Notes under the pieces: generated by a model
Seen by the model: the letters and a program-made list of their open reading frames with translations, nothing else
The model's database searches: none
What the model was told of the DNA's origin: nothing
Part shown: positions 18,678 to 27,516 of the stretch, piece by piece
Position numbering within the stretch: the stretch's first letter is position 1
Layout: each line of letters starts with the position of its first letter
From: Mesorhizobium sp. 131-2-1
Lineage (GTDB): Bacteria > Pseudomonadota > Alphaproteobacteria > Rhizobiales > Rhizobiaceae
Length of the DNA stretch: 64,000 nt
Direction: 5' to 3'
Assembly (NCBI RefSeq): GCF_016756535.1
Contig: NZ_AP023247.1
Coordinates: forward strand, 2,356,501 to 2,420,500
Program-made: the position numbers and the translations under genes

Positions 18678-19388
18678 TCACTTCAGCTCGAAGGTCACGG
18701 TAACCTGCACGGCATAGGAATTCTCGCCGGCCTGAACCGGAACCGAGGCGCCCGCGGCATCGAAGGCCTTGGCGTTGATCGGCATCGGAGGCGGCGCGAT
18801 GTTCTGGTCAGTGATCTCCAGCACCCGGCCGATGCTGACGCCCGCGGCTTCGGCAAGCGTCTTGGCCTTGGCCATGGCGTCGGCGACCGCTTTCTTGCGG
18901 GCCTCGGTGACGGCTGCGGACGGATCCTCGTTGGAGAAGGCGATGCCGCCGCCCTGGTTGACGCCGAGCGACACCGCCTTGTCGAGGATCTCACCGGTCT
19001 TGTCGATGTCGCGGATGCGCACCGAAAGCGTGTTGGTCACCTGGTAGGCGACGAGCTCGGCGTCCTGGCCGCCATCCGGCTTGTTGGTGTAGTTGTAGCG
19101 CGGGTTGATCTGGATGCCGGCCGTCTGCAGGTCGCGGTCCTTGATGCCGGCCGATTTCATCGCTGCGATCACAGCCGCCATGGCGTCGTTGTTGGCGTCG
19201 AGCGCGGCGCGCGCGGTCTTGGCCTCGCGCATGACGCTGAGCGTCAACAGCGCGAGATCGGGCGCGGCGGTCGCCTGGCCTTCGCCCGACACGACGATGC
19301 GGGGCGTGGCTTGCGAATCGGCGGCGCCGGCCACCGCCGGAAAAGCGATCGCGGCGGCGAGCGCCAAGGGCAAAAGATGTCTGGTCAT
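18678..19388 (-). CDS. SIMPL (DUF541) domain periplasmic protein
   Basis: The 236-aa protein has a signal peptide (LLPLALAAAIAFPAVAGAA) and then RIVVSGEGQATAAPDLALL, the typical opening of the SIMPL/DUF541 domain, which fills the rest (ending QVTVTFELK). Family members such as E. coli YggE are periplasmic or outer-membrane associated and linked to oxidative stress. The start at 19388 gives a normal signal peptide; an upstream codon at 19421 would add 11 residues before it. Confidence 0.9.
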   Translation of the reverse strand: MTRHLLPLALAAAIAFPAVAGAADSQATPRIVVSGEGQATAAPDLALLTLSVMREAKTARAALDANNDAMAAVIAAMKSAGIKDRDLQTAGIQINPRYNYTNKPDGGQDAELVAYQVTNTLSVRIRDIDKTGEILDKAVSLGVNQGGGIAFSNEDPSAAVTEARKKAVADAMAKAKTLAEAAGVSIGRVLEITDQNIAPPPMPINAKAFDAAGASVPVQAGENSYAVQVTVTFELK

Positions 19389-19522
19389 GAAAAATCTCCT
19401 CAGTGTGCGATCCAGTCGCACCTGGCAACTAGAACGCGAATATGGGCTGATTTTGGCGATCGCGACCAGCCCGGCCCGAAAGCCTTGTGCCGAGGAAGGA
19501 AAAACACTAAGCCAGCCGCGTG

Positions 19523-19598
19523 GGGCCTGTAGCTCAATGGTTAGAGCCGGCGGCTCATAACCGCTTGGTTGGGGGTTCGAGTCCCTCCGGGCCCACCA
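19523..19598 (+). tRNA. tRNA with anticodon CAT (probably tRNA-Ile2)
   Basis: A complete cloverleaf can be drawn. The acceptor stem is GGGCCTG/CGGGCCC, the D arm GCTC...GAGC, the anticodon loop CTCATAA, and the CCA end is encoded. The anticodon stem and variable loop (GGCGGCTCATAACCGCTTGG) resemble E. coli tRNA-Ile2, whose CAT anticodon is lysidine-modified to read ATA, more than initiator or elongator tRNA-Met. Methionine cannot be excluded. Its 3' end appears to be the attachment site of the island that follows. Confidence 0.95.
19583..19598. other. Candidate attachment site 1 (tRNA 3' end)
   Basis: The last 16 bases of the tRNA (CCCTCCGGGCCCACCA) recur with one mismatch at 31985-32000 and three at 61798-61813. 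The 40 bases after each copy also share a pattern (ATCAATAAC-TA, then TTCTTC). This is the normal layout for islands integrated at a tRNA 3' end. Confidence 0.5.
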
Positions 19599-20205
19599 TT
19601 ATCGTTGTTTATCAATAACTTAGCGCCTATTTCTTCCTTTGACAGCCAAGTCCATGGTGGCGAACCTCTGCACATCGCTTTGATTTTGTTGACTTACGAT
19701 GGGCTGCTGAGAACCAAAGAGGCGGGTGAGAAAAACGTCGTGGCGCCCTGCAGACGCGACGCGCTGAAGCCAGGAGCAGTTCGAAGTATCCGGGTCAGAC
19801 TACGCTCTCATGGTGGGCATCGGTCCATTGCGGCGGCAGGTCGTTGGACGCTTGGTTGCAGCAGTAGCAGGCCTCGCCAAAGGGTCTCTCGACGTCGTGT
19901 CCGGGCCGCGAATGGACTTTCAGCTTTGGGCAGCGAACCTTCAAGAGCGGACATTCAAGTTGGCGTGGGCAATCAACGCGGCCTGACCGATAGCGGACAA
20001 CCAGCCAACGGGTTTTCGGTGTCGTTAAGGATTAGAGGCGGCCGTTTGCCGCCGCCCGAGTTGAGCGAAACCGGTTCATCTAGACTGAGATATGGGTGCT
20101 CCAAAGTGGAGTCCTCGCTGCGCATGAGGCCAGTATTTCATAAAGAGACGCAGAGCCGATCCATGGGATTCTCAGCTAATTTCTTCACGCGTCCGGCCGG
20201 ATAAA
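19599..20205. other. Gene-poor left end of island
   Basis: No convincing coding region is seen. One open frame runs out of the tRNA itself and has no ribosome site; a 58-codon ATG frame at 19810-19986 has no recognisable product. The end of the stretch carries the promoter-like element at 20145-20183. Confidence 0.55.
20145..20183 (+). promoter_or_regulatory. Shared promoter-like element, copy 1
   Basis: GAGACG, 16 bases, then GATTCTCAGCTAATTTC. The same two blocks with the same spacing occur at 22583 and, inverted, at 29893. The spacing is that of a -35/-10 pair, though the hexamers do not match sigma-70. Confidence 0.5.
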
Positions 20206-20613
20206 GTGCTTTCGGGCGACAACTCGGTGCGTTGTAGGAACAGGACTCTGCGCGATGCGCTCACTCAAGCGTGCGCGGAAGCAGCTAGATTGGATTGTGG
20301 TGGAGCCACGTCTTTGGTCGCAATCATACTGTTGGTGGTGGAGTTCGTCTGCGGCGCCGCAAGCGGAATTGCGCTCGGCCGCTGGGTGCCGAGTTTCAGT
20401 CTTGGCAGGACGGCCAACGGCTTGATCGGCGGCGTCGGTGGCATGCTTTTTGTGTGGCCATCCGCGCGTATTCCGGGTGTTGGGCCCCTCGTCGGCCACC
20501 ACGCCGCTGGCCTGACGTCGACGATGCTGGTCGGAGCCGGAATAGCAGGGCTACTAGGAGGTCTCATCCTGATTCTGCTGGCCGGTTTCGTCGGGGCTCT
20601 CATACGAGGCTGA
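20206..20613 (+). CDS. Small membrane protein, paralogue of the one at 28895
   Basis: The sequence from about residue 37 (LVAIILLVVEFVCGAASGIA) to the end is a two- or three-helix membrane protein. The GTG at 20206 has no ribosome site and the first 36 codons look non-coding, so the real start is probably TTG 20314 after GGTGGAG, giving about 99 aa. The core VEFVCGAASGIALGRW matches VVCGAAAGLALGRW in the island protein at 28895-29257, so these are paralogues. Function unknown. Confidence 0.62.
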   Translation: MLSGDNSVRCRNRTLRDALTQACAEAARLDCGGATSLVAIILLVVEFVCGAASGIALGRWVPSFSLGRTANGLIGGVGGMLFVWPSARIPGVGPLVGHHAAGLTSTMLVGAGIAGLLGGLILILLAGFVGALIRG

Positions 20614-20691
20614 CAGCTCCGATGATGCGTGCGGATGCTTTCCGCCCTTCCATCCCCCCAAGATTGCTCGGTACCTGACGAGGAGAACATT

Positions 20692-20949
20692 ATGAGGAAA
20701 TTTGCTCTCGCGCTCGCAGTCGCCTCCGCTTTGGCGGGCTGCACCAACGCGGAAAAAGGCGCTGTGATAGGGGGTGTTGGCGGGGCTGCGCTCGGAACAG
20801 CAGCTGGCGGTAACGACGTGCGAAATGCGGTCGTTGGCGGTGCAATCGGGGCCGTCGCCGGTACCTTGATCGGAGCGGCGACCGACCGCCGCGGATATTG
20901 TCGATACCGGGATCGGCACGGGCGAATCTTCGAGGCGCGATGCAGGTGA
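20692..20949 (+). CDS. Glycine-zipper lipoprotein
   Basis: The 85-aa protein starts at ATG 20692 after AGGAGA. A lipoprotein signal (MRKFALALAVASALAGC) with the lipobox LAGC is followed by a glycine-zipper segment, GAVIGGVGGAALGTAAGG and GGAIGAVAGTLIGAA. These are typical of small envelope lipoproteins with a two-helix glycine zipper. The C-terminus is short and arginine-rich with two cysteines. It is probably envelope-stress related, by family. Confidence 0.78.
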   Translation: MRKFALALAVASALAGCTNAEKGAVIGGVGGAALGTAAGGNDVRNAVVGGAIGAVAGTLIGAATDRRGYCRYRDRHGRIFEARCR

Positions 20950-21001
20950 TCGCTTGCTCCGCCGTGGCGCTCGCTGAGCGCGAACGACTCCGCTCGCTCG
21001 G

Positions 21002-22432
21002 CTAGATGACAATGTCACCGCTAACAATTCCGTAGATACCGAAGAGGCATCCGATCACCGCGGCCGCCAGGACGATCCATTCAACGCCGACGAATACCGG
21101 CTTTTTCTGCTCACGCCTGACTTGAACGTAGAGCAGCGTGCCGGGGGCATACAGGATGGATGACAGCAGCAAAAATTTGAGACCGCCGGCATAGATCATG
21201 AACAGAACGTACAATGTCGCGATGCCTGCGACGACCAGATCGCGGGACCCCTGTGCCGCTTCGTCGTCATAGGTCTCCTCGCGATAGGCAAGAAGCAAAC
21301 CGTAGCCGGCGACGAGCAAATAGGGAATCAACACCATGGCGCTGCTCAGCTTCACCATGAGCGCAAACGCGTCTTGCGAGAAAAGCGTGCTGACCACGAA
21401 CAACTGTATGACCATATTGGTCAGCCAAAGAGCGGCGGCCGGGACGTTGTTGCTATTCTCACGTGCGAAGATCCTTGGCATGTCGCCGCTCTTGGCGGCT
21501 GCGAACAACACCTCGACACAAATCAAAGACCAGGCGAGGTAAGCGCCGAGCACCGATACGATCAATCCCACGCTGACGAAAACGGCACCCCAGTGACCAA
21601 CGACGGCCTCCAGTACCGACGCCATTGAGGGTTGCCGCAATCCAGCGATTTCCGCCTGCGCAAGGACGGCATAGGGCAGGAGCGTCACCAGGACCAACAG
21701 GAACAGCACGCCGATGAAGCCAATGATCGTCGCCCTTCCGATGTCGGCGCGATCCTTCGCATAGCGTGAATAGACACTCGCGCCCTCAATTCCGATGAAC
21801 ACAAAGATCGTGACCAGCATGGTCGCCCGGATCTGCTCGAAGAGGCTGCTTTTAAGTGCCAGCTCTCCGCCCCAGAAGTTGGCGCGAAACAGGTCCAGCT
21901 TGAAGGCGCCAATCAGGATGACGATGAAGACAAGGATGGGAACGATCTTTGCAACCGTGACGATTGTATTCAAGACGGCCGCCTCCCTGATCCCGCGCAG
22001 GATCGTGAAGTGGAACAGCCAGAGTGCGATCGACGAGACCACTACCGCTGGGACCGTGTCGCCGTTGCCAAAGATCGGAAAGAAGGCGCCGAGCGTCGAC
22101 TTGATCAAGACCCAATACGAGACATCGGCGATACAGGCGACCAGCCAATAGCCGAAAGCGGAGAGAAAACCTGCGTAGTCTCCGAAACCGGCTTTTGCAT
22201 AGGCAAAGATGCCTGCGTCGAGGTCGGGCTTACGCTCAGCCAGCACCTGAAACACTCGAGCCAAGGTGTACATCCCCATCCCGGCAATACACCAGGCAAT
22301 GACGGCGCCGCCCGGTCCCGTCGCGTTGCCGAAAGTGCGCGGGAGCGAAAATATCCCGGCACCGATCATCGATCCGACGACCATTGCAGTCAGTGCGGCC
22401 AGAGAAAGCTTCGGGTTAGTCCGGGATGCCAT
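21002..22432 (-). CDS. APC family amino acid permease, ArcD-type arginine:ornithine antiporter
   Basis: The 476-aa protein has about 12-14 membrane helices. The N-terminal consensus MVVGSMIGAGIFSLPRTFGN is the substrate-binding loop of the basic amino acid/polyamine antiporter group. It is strongly similar to the divergent permease at 22710 throughout, for example GIEGASVYSRYAKDR and SVLGAYLAWSLICVEVLFAAAKS. The linked arginine deiminase gene supports arginine/ornithine exchange. Two transporters for one deiminase suggests different substrates, or different regulation, for the two copies. Confidence 0.92.
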   Translation of the reverse strand: MASRTNPKLSLAALTAMVVGSMIGAGIFSLPRTFGNATGPGGAVIAWCIAGMGMYTLARVFQVLAERKPDLDAGIFAYAKAGFGDYAGFLSAFGYWLVACIADVSYWVLIKSTLGAFFPIFGNGDTVPAVVVSSIALWLFHFTILRGIREAAVLNTIVTVAKIVPILVFIVILIGAFKLDLFRANFWGGELALKSSLFEQIRATMLVTIFVFIGIEGASVYSRYAKDRADIGRATIIGFIGVLFLLVLVTLLPYAVLAQAEIAGLRQPSMASVLEAVVGHWGAVFVSVGLIVSVLGAYLAWSLICVEVLFAAAKSGDMPRIFARENSNNVPAAALWLTNMVIQLFVVSTLFSQDAFALMVKLSSAMVLIPYLLVAGYGLLLAYREETYDDEAAQGSRDLVVAGIATLYVLFMIYAGGLKFLLLSSILYAPGTLLYVQVRREQKKPVFVGVEWIVLAAAVIGCLFGIYGIVSGDIVI

Positions 22433-22582
22433 GGCCGAGCCTCAAAGCCGGTTGTCGAACTGCGAAGCGCAGAATCACCTGCAGAATGCCCGGCAGTTCG
22501 CTGCTCGTTCGCCGATGCTGCATTCAAGACTTCCACAAGTCCAGCAGATGCAATGCGTCCGCGGCACCGGATTTCCGAAATA

Positions 22583-22621
22583 GAGACGTAGTGCATAGCG
22601 GTGAGATTCTTAGCTAATTTC
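22583..22621 (+). promoter_or_regulatory. Shared promoter-like element, copy 2
   Basis: GAGACG, 16 bases, then GATTCTTAGCTAATTTC, pointing at the permease-arcA operon and ending 88 bases before its start. It matches copies at 20145 and 29893 in both blocks and spacing. The divergent permease at 22432 has no such element in its orientation. Confidence 0.5.
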
Positions 22622-22709
22622 ACCTGGTTCCCAAAAGCATAGGATTTGGTTCGCACAGAGGTTGCGGCCCAACTTGGACGGGTGATCTCAGATCGATCTG
22701 GAGAGGCAC

Positions 22710-24143
22710 GTGACAAGTAAGTCCGAGCAGAAGCTGTCCTTGTTCGCGTTGATCGCAATGGTCGTCGGATCGATGATCGGGGCCGGCATCTTCAATCTGC
22801 CCGCCCGGTTCGCCACCGCTACAGGGCCGTTCGGTGCCATCATCGCCTGGGCGATAGCCGGAACCGGCATGTACATGCTGGCGCGCGTGTTCCAGGCGCT
22901 GGCCGAGAAGAAGCCCGATATCGACTCCGGCGTCTTCGCCTATGCCAAGGCGGGATTCGGCGACTATATGGGCTTCCTCTCGGCATTCGGCTATTGGCTC
23001 GGAAGCTGCCTCGGAAACGTCTTCTACTGGGTGCTGATCGGATCGACGCTCGGGCGCTTCTTCCCAGGTATTTTCGGGGATGGCAACACCGCGACCGCGA
23101 TCATCGTCTCGCTGGTTGGCATCTGGGCCTTCCATTTCATGATCCTGCGCGGCGTCGAGCAGGCGACCTTCATCAATAGCGTCGTGACGGTTGCCAAGAT
23201 CGTGCCGATCATCGTGGCGATCCTCGCCACGGCGTTCGCGTTCAACTACACGCAATTTTCCGAGAACTTCCTCGGCGGCTTGGACATGCCGGAAAAGACC
23301 CTGCTGGCGCAGGTGCGCGACACCATGCTGATCACCGTTTTCGTCTTCCTCGGCATCGAGGGAGCGAGCGTGTATTCGCGCTTCGCCGAAAAGCGTTCCG
23401 ATGTCGGCACCGCCACCATTCTGGGTTTTGTCGGCGTCACCGGCCTAATGGTAGCCGTCACCCTTCTGCCCTACGCCACGGCTCCGCGTGCGGCCATTGC
23501 CGGAGTCCAGCAACCCTCGCTTGCCGGCGCGCTGGAACTGGTCGTCGGACATTGGGGGGCGGTGTTCATTTCCATCGGCGTGCTGGTGTCAGTGCTCGGC
23601 GCCTATCTTGCTTGGTCACTGATCTGCGCCGAGGTGCTGTTTGCCGCGGCGAAGTCGCAGGACATGCCGAAGCTTTTCGCGGCACAGAACGGCAACCGGG
23701 TTCCCGCCAACGCGCTTTGGCTGACCAATATCGTCGTCTCGCTCTTCGTCATCTCAACCTACTGGTCGCGTGACGCCTTCAACGTCATGCTCGACATGAC
23801 AAGCGTGACAGCGCTGCTGCCCTACCTGCTGGTGGCGGGCTATGGCGTGCTGATCGCCCGCCGGGGCGAGGGGTACGAGACGACGCCCGGCGAGCGCGGG
23901 CGCGACCAGTTATTCGCCTGGATCGCCGTCGTCTACACGCTCATCATGTTTGTGGCCGCCGGCTTGAAATACGTACTGTTGGTGGCGGTGCTCTTCGTGC
24001 CGGGGACCATCCTCTACCTGTGGGCGCGGCGCGAACAGAACGCGCGGCTCTTCACATCGGTCGAACTTATCATCTTCGCCGTCACCCTGGTCGCCGGCCT
24101 CGCCGGTTTCGTTGGCCTACTGACCGGCGCCATCACACCTTGA
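22710..24143 (+). CDS. arcD: APC family amino acid permease, ArcD-type arginine:ornithine antiporter
   Basis: The 477-aa protein is an inner-membrane antiporter of the same family as its divergent neighbour, with MVVGSMIGAGIFNLPARFAT at the N-terminus and about 12-14 helices. It starts at GTG after GGAGAGG. It lies 17 bases upstream of arcA, so it is the operon partner that would import arginine and export ornithine in the deiminase pathway. No arcB or arcC is nearby. Confidence 0.93.
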   Translation: MTSKSEQKLSLFALIAMVVGSMIGAGIFNLPARFATATGPFGAIIAWAIAGTGMYMLARVFQALAEKKPDIDSGVFAYAKAGFGDYMGFLSAFGYWLGSCLGNVFYWVLIGSTLGRFFPGIFGDGNTATAIIVSLVGIWAFHFMILRGVEQATFINSVVTVAKIVPIIVAILATAFAFNYTQFSENFLGGLDMPEKTLLAQVRDTMLITVFVFLGIEGASVYSRFAEKRSDVGTATILGFVGVTGLMVAVTLLPYATAPRAAIAGVQQPSLAGALELVVGHWGAVFISIGVLVSVLGAYLAWSLICAEVLFAAAKSQDMPKLFAAQNGNRVPANALWLTNIVVSLFVISTYWSRDAFNVMLDMTSVTALLPYLLVAGYGVLIARRGEGYETTPGERGRDQLFAWIAVVYTLIMFVAAGLKYVLLVAVLFVPGTILYLWARREQNARLFTSVELIIFAVTLVAGLAGFVGLLTGAITP

Positions 24144-24160
24144 CGAGAAAGGCATAAGCC

Positions 24161-25404
24161 ATGGCGATGGAAACGAAATTTGGCGTGCATTCCGAAGTCG
24201 GCCAGCTTCGCAAGGTCATGGTCTGCGCACCCGGCCGCGCCCATCAGCGCCTGACGCCCAGCAATTGCGACGCGCTTCTGTTTGATGACGTGCTCTGGGT
24301 CGACAACGCAAAACGCGATCATTTCGATTTCATGACCAAGATGCGCGACCGCGGTGTCGAGGTGGTGGAGATGCATAACCTCCTCGCCGAGACTGTCGCC
24401 GTCCACGACGCGAAGAAATGGATCCTCGACAATCAGGTGGTGCCGAACCAGATCGGCCTCGGCCTCGTCGACGAGGTGCGCTCCTATCTGGAGGGACTCT
24501 CCAACCGCGATTTGGCGGAGACGCTGATCGGTGGCCTCTCGACCCACGAGTTCCCCGAATCCATCGGCGGCGAACAGCTCGAACTGATCCGCGACGCGGC
24601 CGGGGTGAACGAGTATCTGCTGCCACCGCTTCCGAACACGCTCTACACCCGCGACACCACCTGCTGGATCTATGGCGGCGTCACGCAGAACCCACTCTAC
24701 TGGCCGGCGCGGCATGAAGAGACAATCCTCACCACCTCGATCTACAAGTTCCACCCCGACTTCGCCGGCAAGGTGAATGTGTGGTGGGGCGACCGACCAG
24801 GGATTGGGGCCTCGCCACGCTGGAAGGCGGCGACGTCATGCCGATCGGCAAGGGCAATGTACTGATCGGCATGAGCGAGCGCACCTCGCGTCAGGCCATC
24901 AGCCAACTCGCGGCGACGCTGTTCGAGAAGGGCGCGGCGGAGCGCGTCATTGTCGCGGCGATGCCGAAGCTGCGCGCGGCGATGCATCTCGACACGGTGT
25001 TCACCTTCGCTGACCGCGACTGCGTGTTGCTCTACCCCGACATCGTCAACGGTATCGAGGCATTCTCCTACCGACCGGACGGCAAGGGCGGCGTCGAGTT
25101 GCACAAGGACAAGAGTAGCTTCGTCGAGACGGTGCGCGACTCGCTCGGCCTCAAGCAGATGCGCGTCGTAGAGACCGGCGGCAACGCCTATATGCGCGAG
25201 CGCACCCAGTGGGACAGCGGCGCCAATCTCGTCTGCGCCTCGCCGGGGGTCGTGTACGCCTATGACCGCAACACCTACACCAACACCCTGCTGCGCAAAG
25301 AGGGCATCGAGGTGATCACCATCATCGGTGCCGAACTGGGCCGCGGTCGTGGTGGCGGCCATTGCATGACCTGTCCGATAATCCGTGATCCGGTCGACTA
25401 CTGA
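24161..25404 (+). pseudogene. arcA: Arginine deiminase, interrupted by a one-base frameshift
   Basis: Two overlapping frames together encode a full arginine deiminase (arginine to citrulline plus ammonia). The first, from ATG 24161, runs through [11 protein letters not shown] to VWWGD. The second continues with [18 protein letters not shown] and ends with the catalytic Cys region [12 protein letters not shown]. They join if one C is added after 24793 (GAC-CGA becoming GAC-CCG). All catalytic regions are otherwise present, so this is a recent inactivation or a sequencing error. As read, the product stops at 24865 without its catalytic Cys. Confidence 0.93.
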
Positions 25405-25430
25405 CAAGAGAGCGTTTCCGGAGATCAGAG

Positions 25431-26045
25431 ATGGGCGCCGCTCATGCAGGAATTCTGGTTAGGCGATCGACAATGAGCGGCGCATCCACGAGCGGAACCG
25501 ATCACCAGCATCGAGCGGCTTCCCTACATTCCAAATGGGGATGGTTTTTGGCGTTGGGCATTGCCCTGGCGTCGGCTGGGGTGTTGGCCGTCGCGCTCCC
25601 CGTTGTGTCTACATTCGCGGCAAGCGTTGTCCTTGGGTTCATGCTTTCGCTCGCGGGCATCGTGAAGATGGTTCAATCCTTGCGAGTCAAGGAATGGAGT
25701 GGATTCATCTGGCAAGAGTTGACCGGCACGGTCGAACTGGTCGGCGGTATCCTGATATATTTCAACCCCTTCAAGGGCGCTCTGGCGATCACTCTGCTGA
25801 TCGCCCTGGTGCTTCTGATGCAGGGCATTTTACAAGTCGCGCTCGCCTTCCAGGTGCGCGGTCAAAATGGTTGGCAGTGGTTCGGCGTTTCGGGCCTGGT
25901 CGCGCTGGCCGCTAGTGCGACGCTCGCATTGAAGTTGCCCTACACCAGCATTTACACGCCAGGCACGGTTGCCGGCATTTCTCTCCTTGTCGCCGGCGCC
26001 GCCTACATTGCTATTGCCCTCACGATGCGGAGGGCCCGGTCATGA
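25431..26045 (+). CDS. HdeD family acid-resistance membrane protein
   Basis: The 204-aa protein has six hydrophobic segments arranged in pairs and the family pattern VLGFMLSLAGIVKMVQSL, ELTGTVELVGGILIYFNP. HdeD proteins are inner-membrane proteins tied to acid resistance in enterics. ATG 25431 has a GGAGA site and lies 26 bases after arcA; an internal ATG at 25473 lacks one. Placement behind arginine deiminase, an ammonia-producing acid defence, supports an acid-stress operon. Its stop overlaps the next start (ATGA). Confidence 0.87.
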   Translation: MGAAHAGILVRRSTMSGASTSGTDHQHRAASLHSKWGWFLALGIALASAGVLAVALPVVSTFAASVVLGFMLSLAGIVKMVQSLRVKEWSGFIWQELTGTVELVGGILIYFNPFKGALAITLLIALVLLMQGILQVALAFQVRGQNGWQWFGVSGLVALAASATLALKLPYTSIYTPGTVAGISLLVAGAAYIAIALTMRRARS

Positions 26046-27250
26046 AGACATCATGCAACACCTCTGAGCGACATCGTTCGATCGAGACGCGGCGGTGGAT
26101 CAATCGTGTTTCCTGGGCATGCTTGATGATTGTCGCTTCGGTTGGCGCGATGCCCCCTTTCATCAGCTCGATTTCCTTTGCCCAGCAGCCTGGCGCAGGG
26201 CAGGCCCCGCCGCCTGCAGTTGCTGTCGAGAAGATCTTGGTGCAGCAGGTCAGCAGTCCGATGCGGTTTACTGCTCGGGTCGAGGCGATCGAAGCGGTTG
26301 ATATCAGGGCACGCGTCACCGGCTTCCTGCACTCCATCGACTTCAAAGACGGGCAGACCGTGAAGATCGGGGACGCGCTGTTCGAGATCGAACCGGACCA
26401 GCTTGATGCGCTGGCCGCGTCGGCGCGGGCACAGGTTGCGCGTGCCGAGGCAACGCGGACATCTGCCGAGCGGACTTTGGCGCGCAATCGCGATCTGTTC
26501 GCTCGAAGAACGATCTCGCAGGCTGCTCTGGACGAGGTCCAGGCAGCCTTCGATGTCGCTGCCGCCGATGTACAGGTCGCGGAGGCAAGCCTGCGCACCG
26601 CCGAACTCAATCTGTCATACGCCCGCATCACGGCGCCGATTGCCGGCGACATCGGTCGGGCGACGTTCACGGCAGGCAATCTGGTCGGACCGGATTCCGG
26701 TTCGCTGGTGCGAATAGTCAGCCTGGATACGGTCCGCGTGGCTTTCGCCTTGACCGAAGGGCTGCTCGTGACGATCCGGCAGCAGCAGGCGAGCGGCAGC
26801 AACCTCGATCCGAATACGCTGAAGCTCTCGCTGCGTCTTGCCAATGGGACGGACTATGACGAGCGCGGTCGTATCGAGTTCGTCGAAACCGAGATAGACC
26901 CGCAGACAGGTACGGTCGCCGCCAGGGCGGTTTTCCCCAATCCTCGCCACATCCTTCTGCCCGGGCAATTCGTCACCCTCTATGTGCAGCAGAAAGACGC
27001 GCCTAGCTTGCCGGTGGTGCCTCAGACAGCGGTGCTGCAGGATCGCGAGGGGCGCTTCGTCTATCTGCTGGGCAAGAACAATATCGTCTCACAACAGCGT
27101 ATCGACACGGGCGCGCGCGTCGGCAACGGGTGGGCGGTCACCAAGGGCCTGGAGGGCGGCGAGCAGGTCGTCGTCCAGGGCATCCAACGTCTCGCCCAAG
27201 GCATGACGGTTCAACCGAGCGAAGGCCAGCCAGTCGGCGGCGGCTCATGA
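26042..27250 (+). CDS. RND efflux periplasmic adaptor (MexE/AcrA type)
   Basis: The 402-aa membrane fusion protein has an N-terminal signal/anchor (residues 20-46, ending SFAQQ), a barrel-sandwich domain (VEAIEAVDIRARVTGFLHSI), a helical hairpin (residues 118-170), and a beta-barrel domain. The typical end LGKNNIVSQQRIDTGARVGN is present. It should bridge an inner-membrane RND pump to an outer-membrane channel. It overlaps its neighbours by ATGA at both ends, so it is translated with them. The pump that follows is cut to its first 90 residues, leaving this adaptor without a local partner. Confidence 0.93.
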   Translation: MKTSCNTSERHRSIETRRWINRVSWACLMIVASVGAMPPFISSISFAQQPGAGQAPPPAVAVEKILVQQVSSPMRFTARVEAIEAVDIRARVTGFLHSIDFKDGQTVKIGDALFEIEPDQLDALAASARAQVARAEATRTSAERTLARNRDLFARRTISQAALDEVQAAFDVAAADVQVAEASLRTAELNLSYARITAPIAGDIGRATFTAGNLVGPDSGSLVRIVSLDTVRVAFALTEGLLVTIRQQQASGSNLDPNTLKLSLRLANGTDYDERGRIEFVETEIDPQTGTVAARAVFPNPRHILLPGQFVTLYVQQKDAPSLPVVPQTAVLQDREGRFVYLLGKNNIVSQQRIDTGARVGNGWAVTKGLEGGEQVVVQGIQRLAQGMTVQPSEGQPVGGGS

Positions 27251-27516
27251 TTTCCGATCTCTTCATCACCCGCACCCGGCTGGCGATCGTGTTGTCGATC
27301 GTCATTTCGATTGCCGGCGCGATCGCCATCTTCTCGCTGCCGGTGCAGCAATATCCGGAGATCACGCCGCCCACCGTCAGCGTCTCGGCCACCTATCCCG
27401 GCGCGAGCGCGGAAGTCATTGCCGATGTAGTCGGCGGGCCCCTGGAGACCGCCATCAATGGCGTCCCCAACATGATGTACATGTCGTCAACGAGTTCGAA
27501 TGCCGGGCAATACTCG
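27247..27516 (+). pseudogene. RND efflux pump, N-terminal fragment only
   Basis: The frame begins MISDLFITRTRLAIVLSIVI and matches the first transmembrane helix and porter start of MexF/AcrB-type pumps through NMMYMSSTSSNAGQYS. After about residue 90 it should continue LTVTFEIGTD but runs into the antisense of an AI-2E gene. A full pump is about 1,040 aa, so over 90 percent is missing. The residual frame runs on to 27654 but encodes unrelated residues. Confidence 0.9.

Noticed and set aside
19810..19986. 58-codon ATG frame in the island's left end
   Set aside because: No ribosome site and no recognisable similarity; length is expected by chance at this GC content.
20145..20183. Shared element considered as EcfG/RpoE2 or FNR/FixK site
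   Set aside because: It lacks the GGAAC...CGTT pattern of general stress promoters and the TTGAT...ATCAA of FNR-type sites.
19569..20204. Open frame starting inside the tRNA and running 211 codons
   Set aside because: It begins within the mature tRNA, lacks a ribosome site and shows no protein family features.
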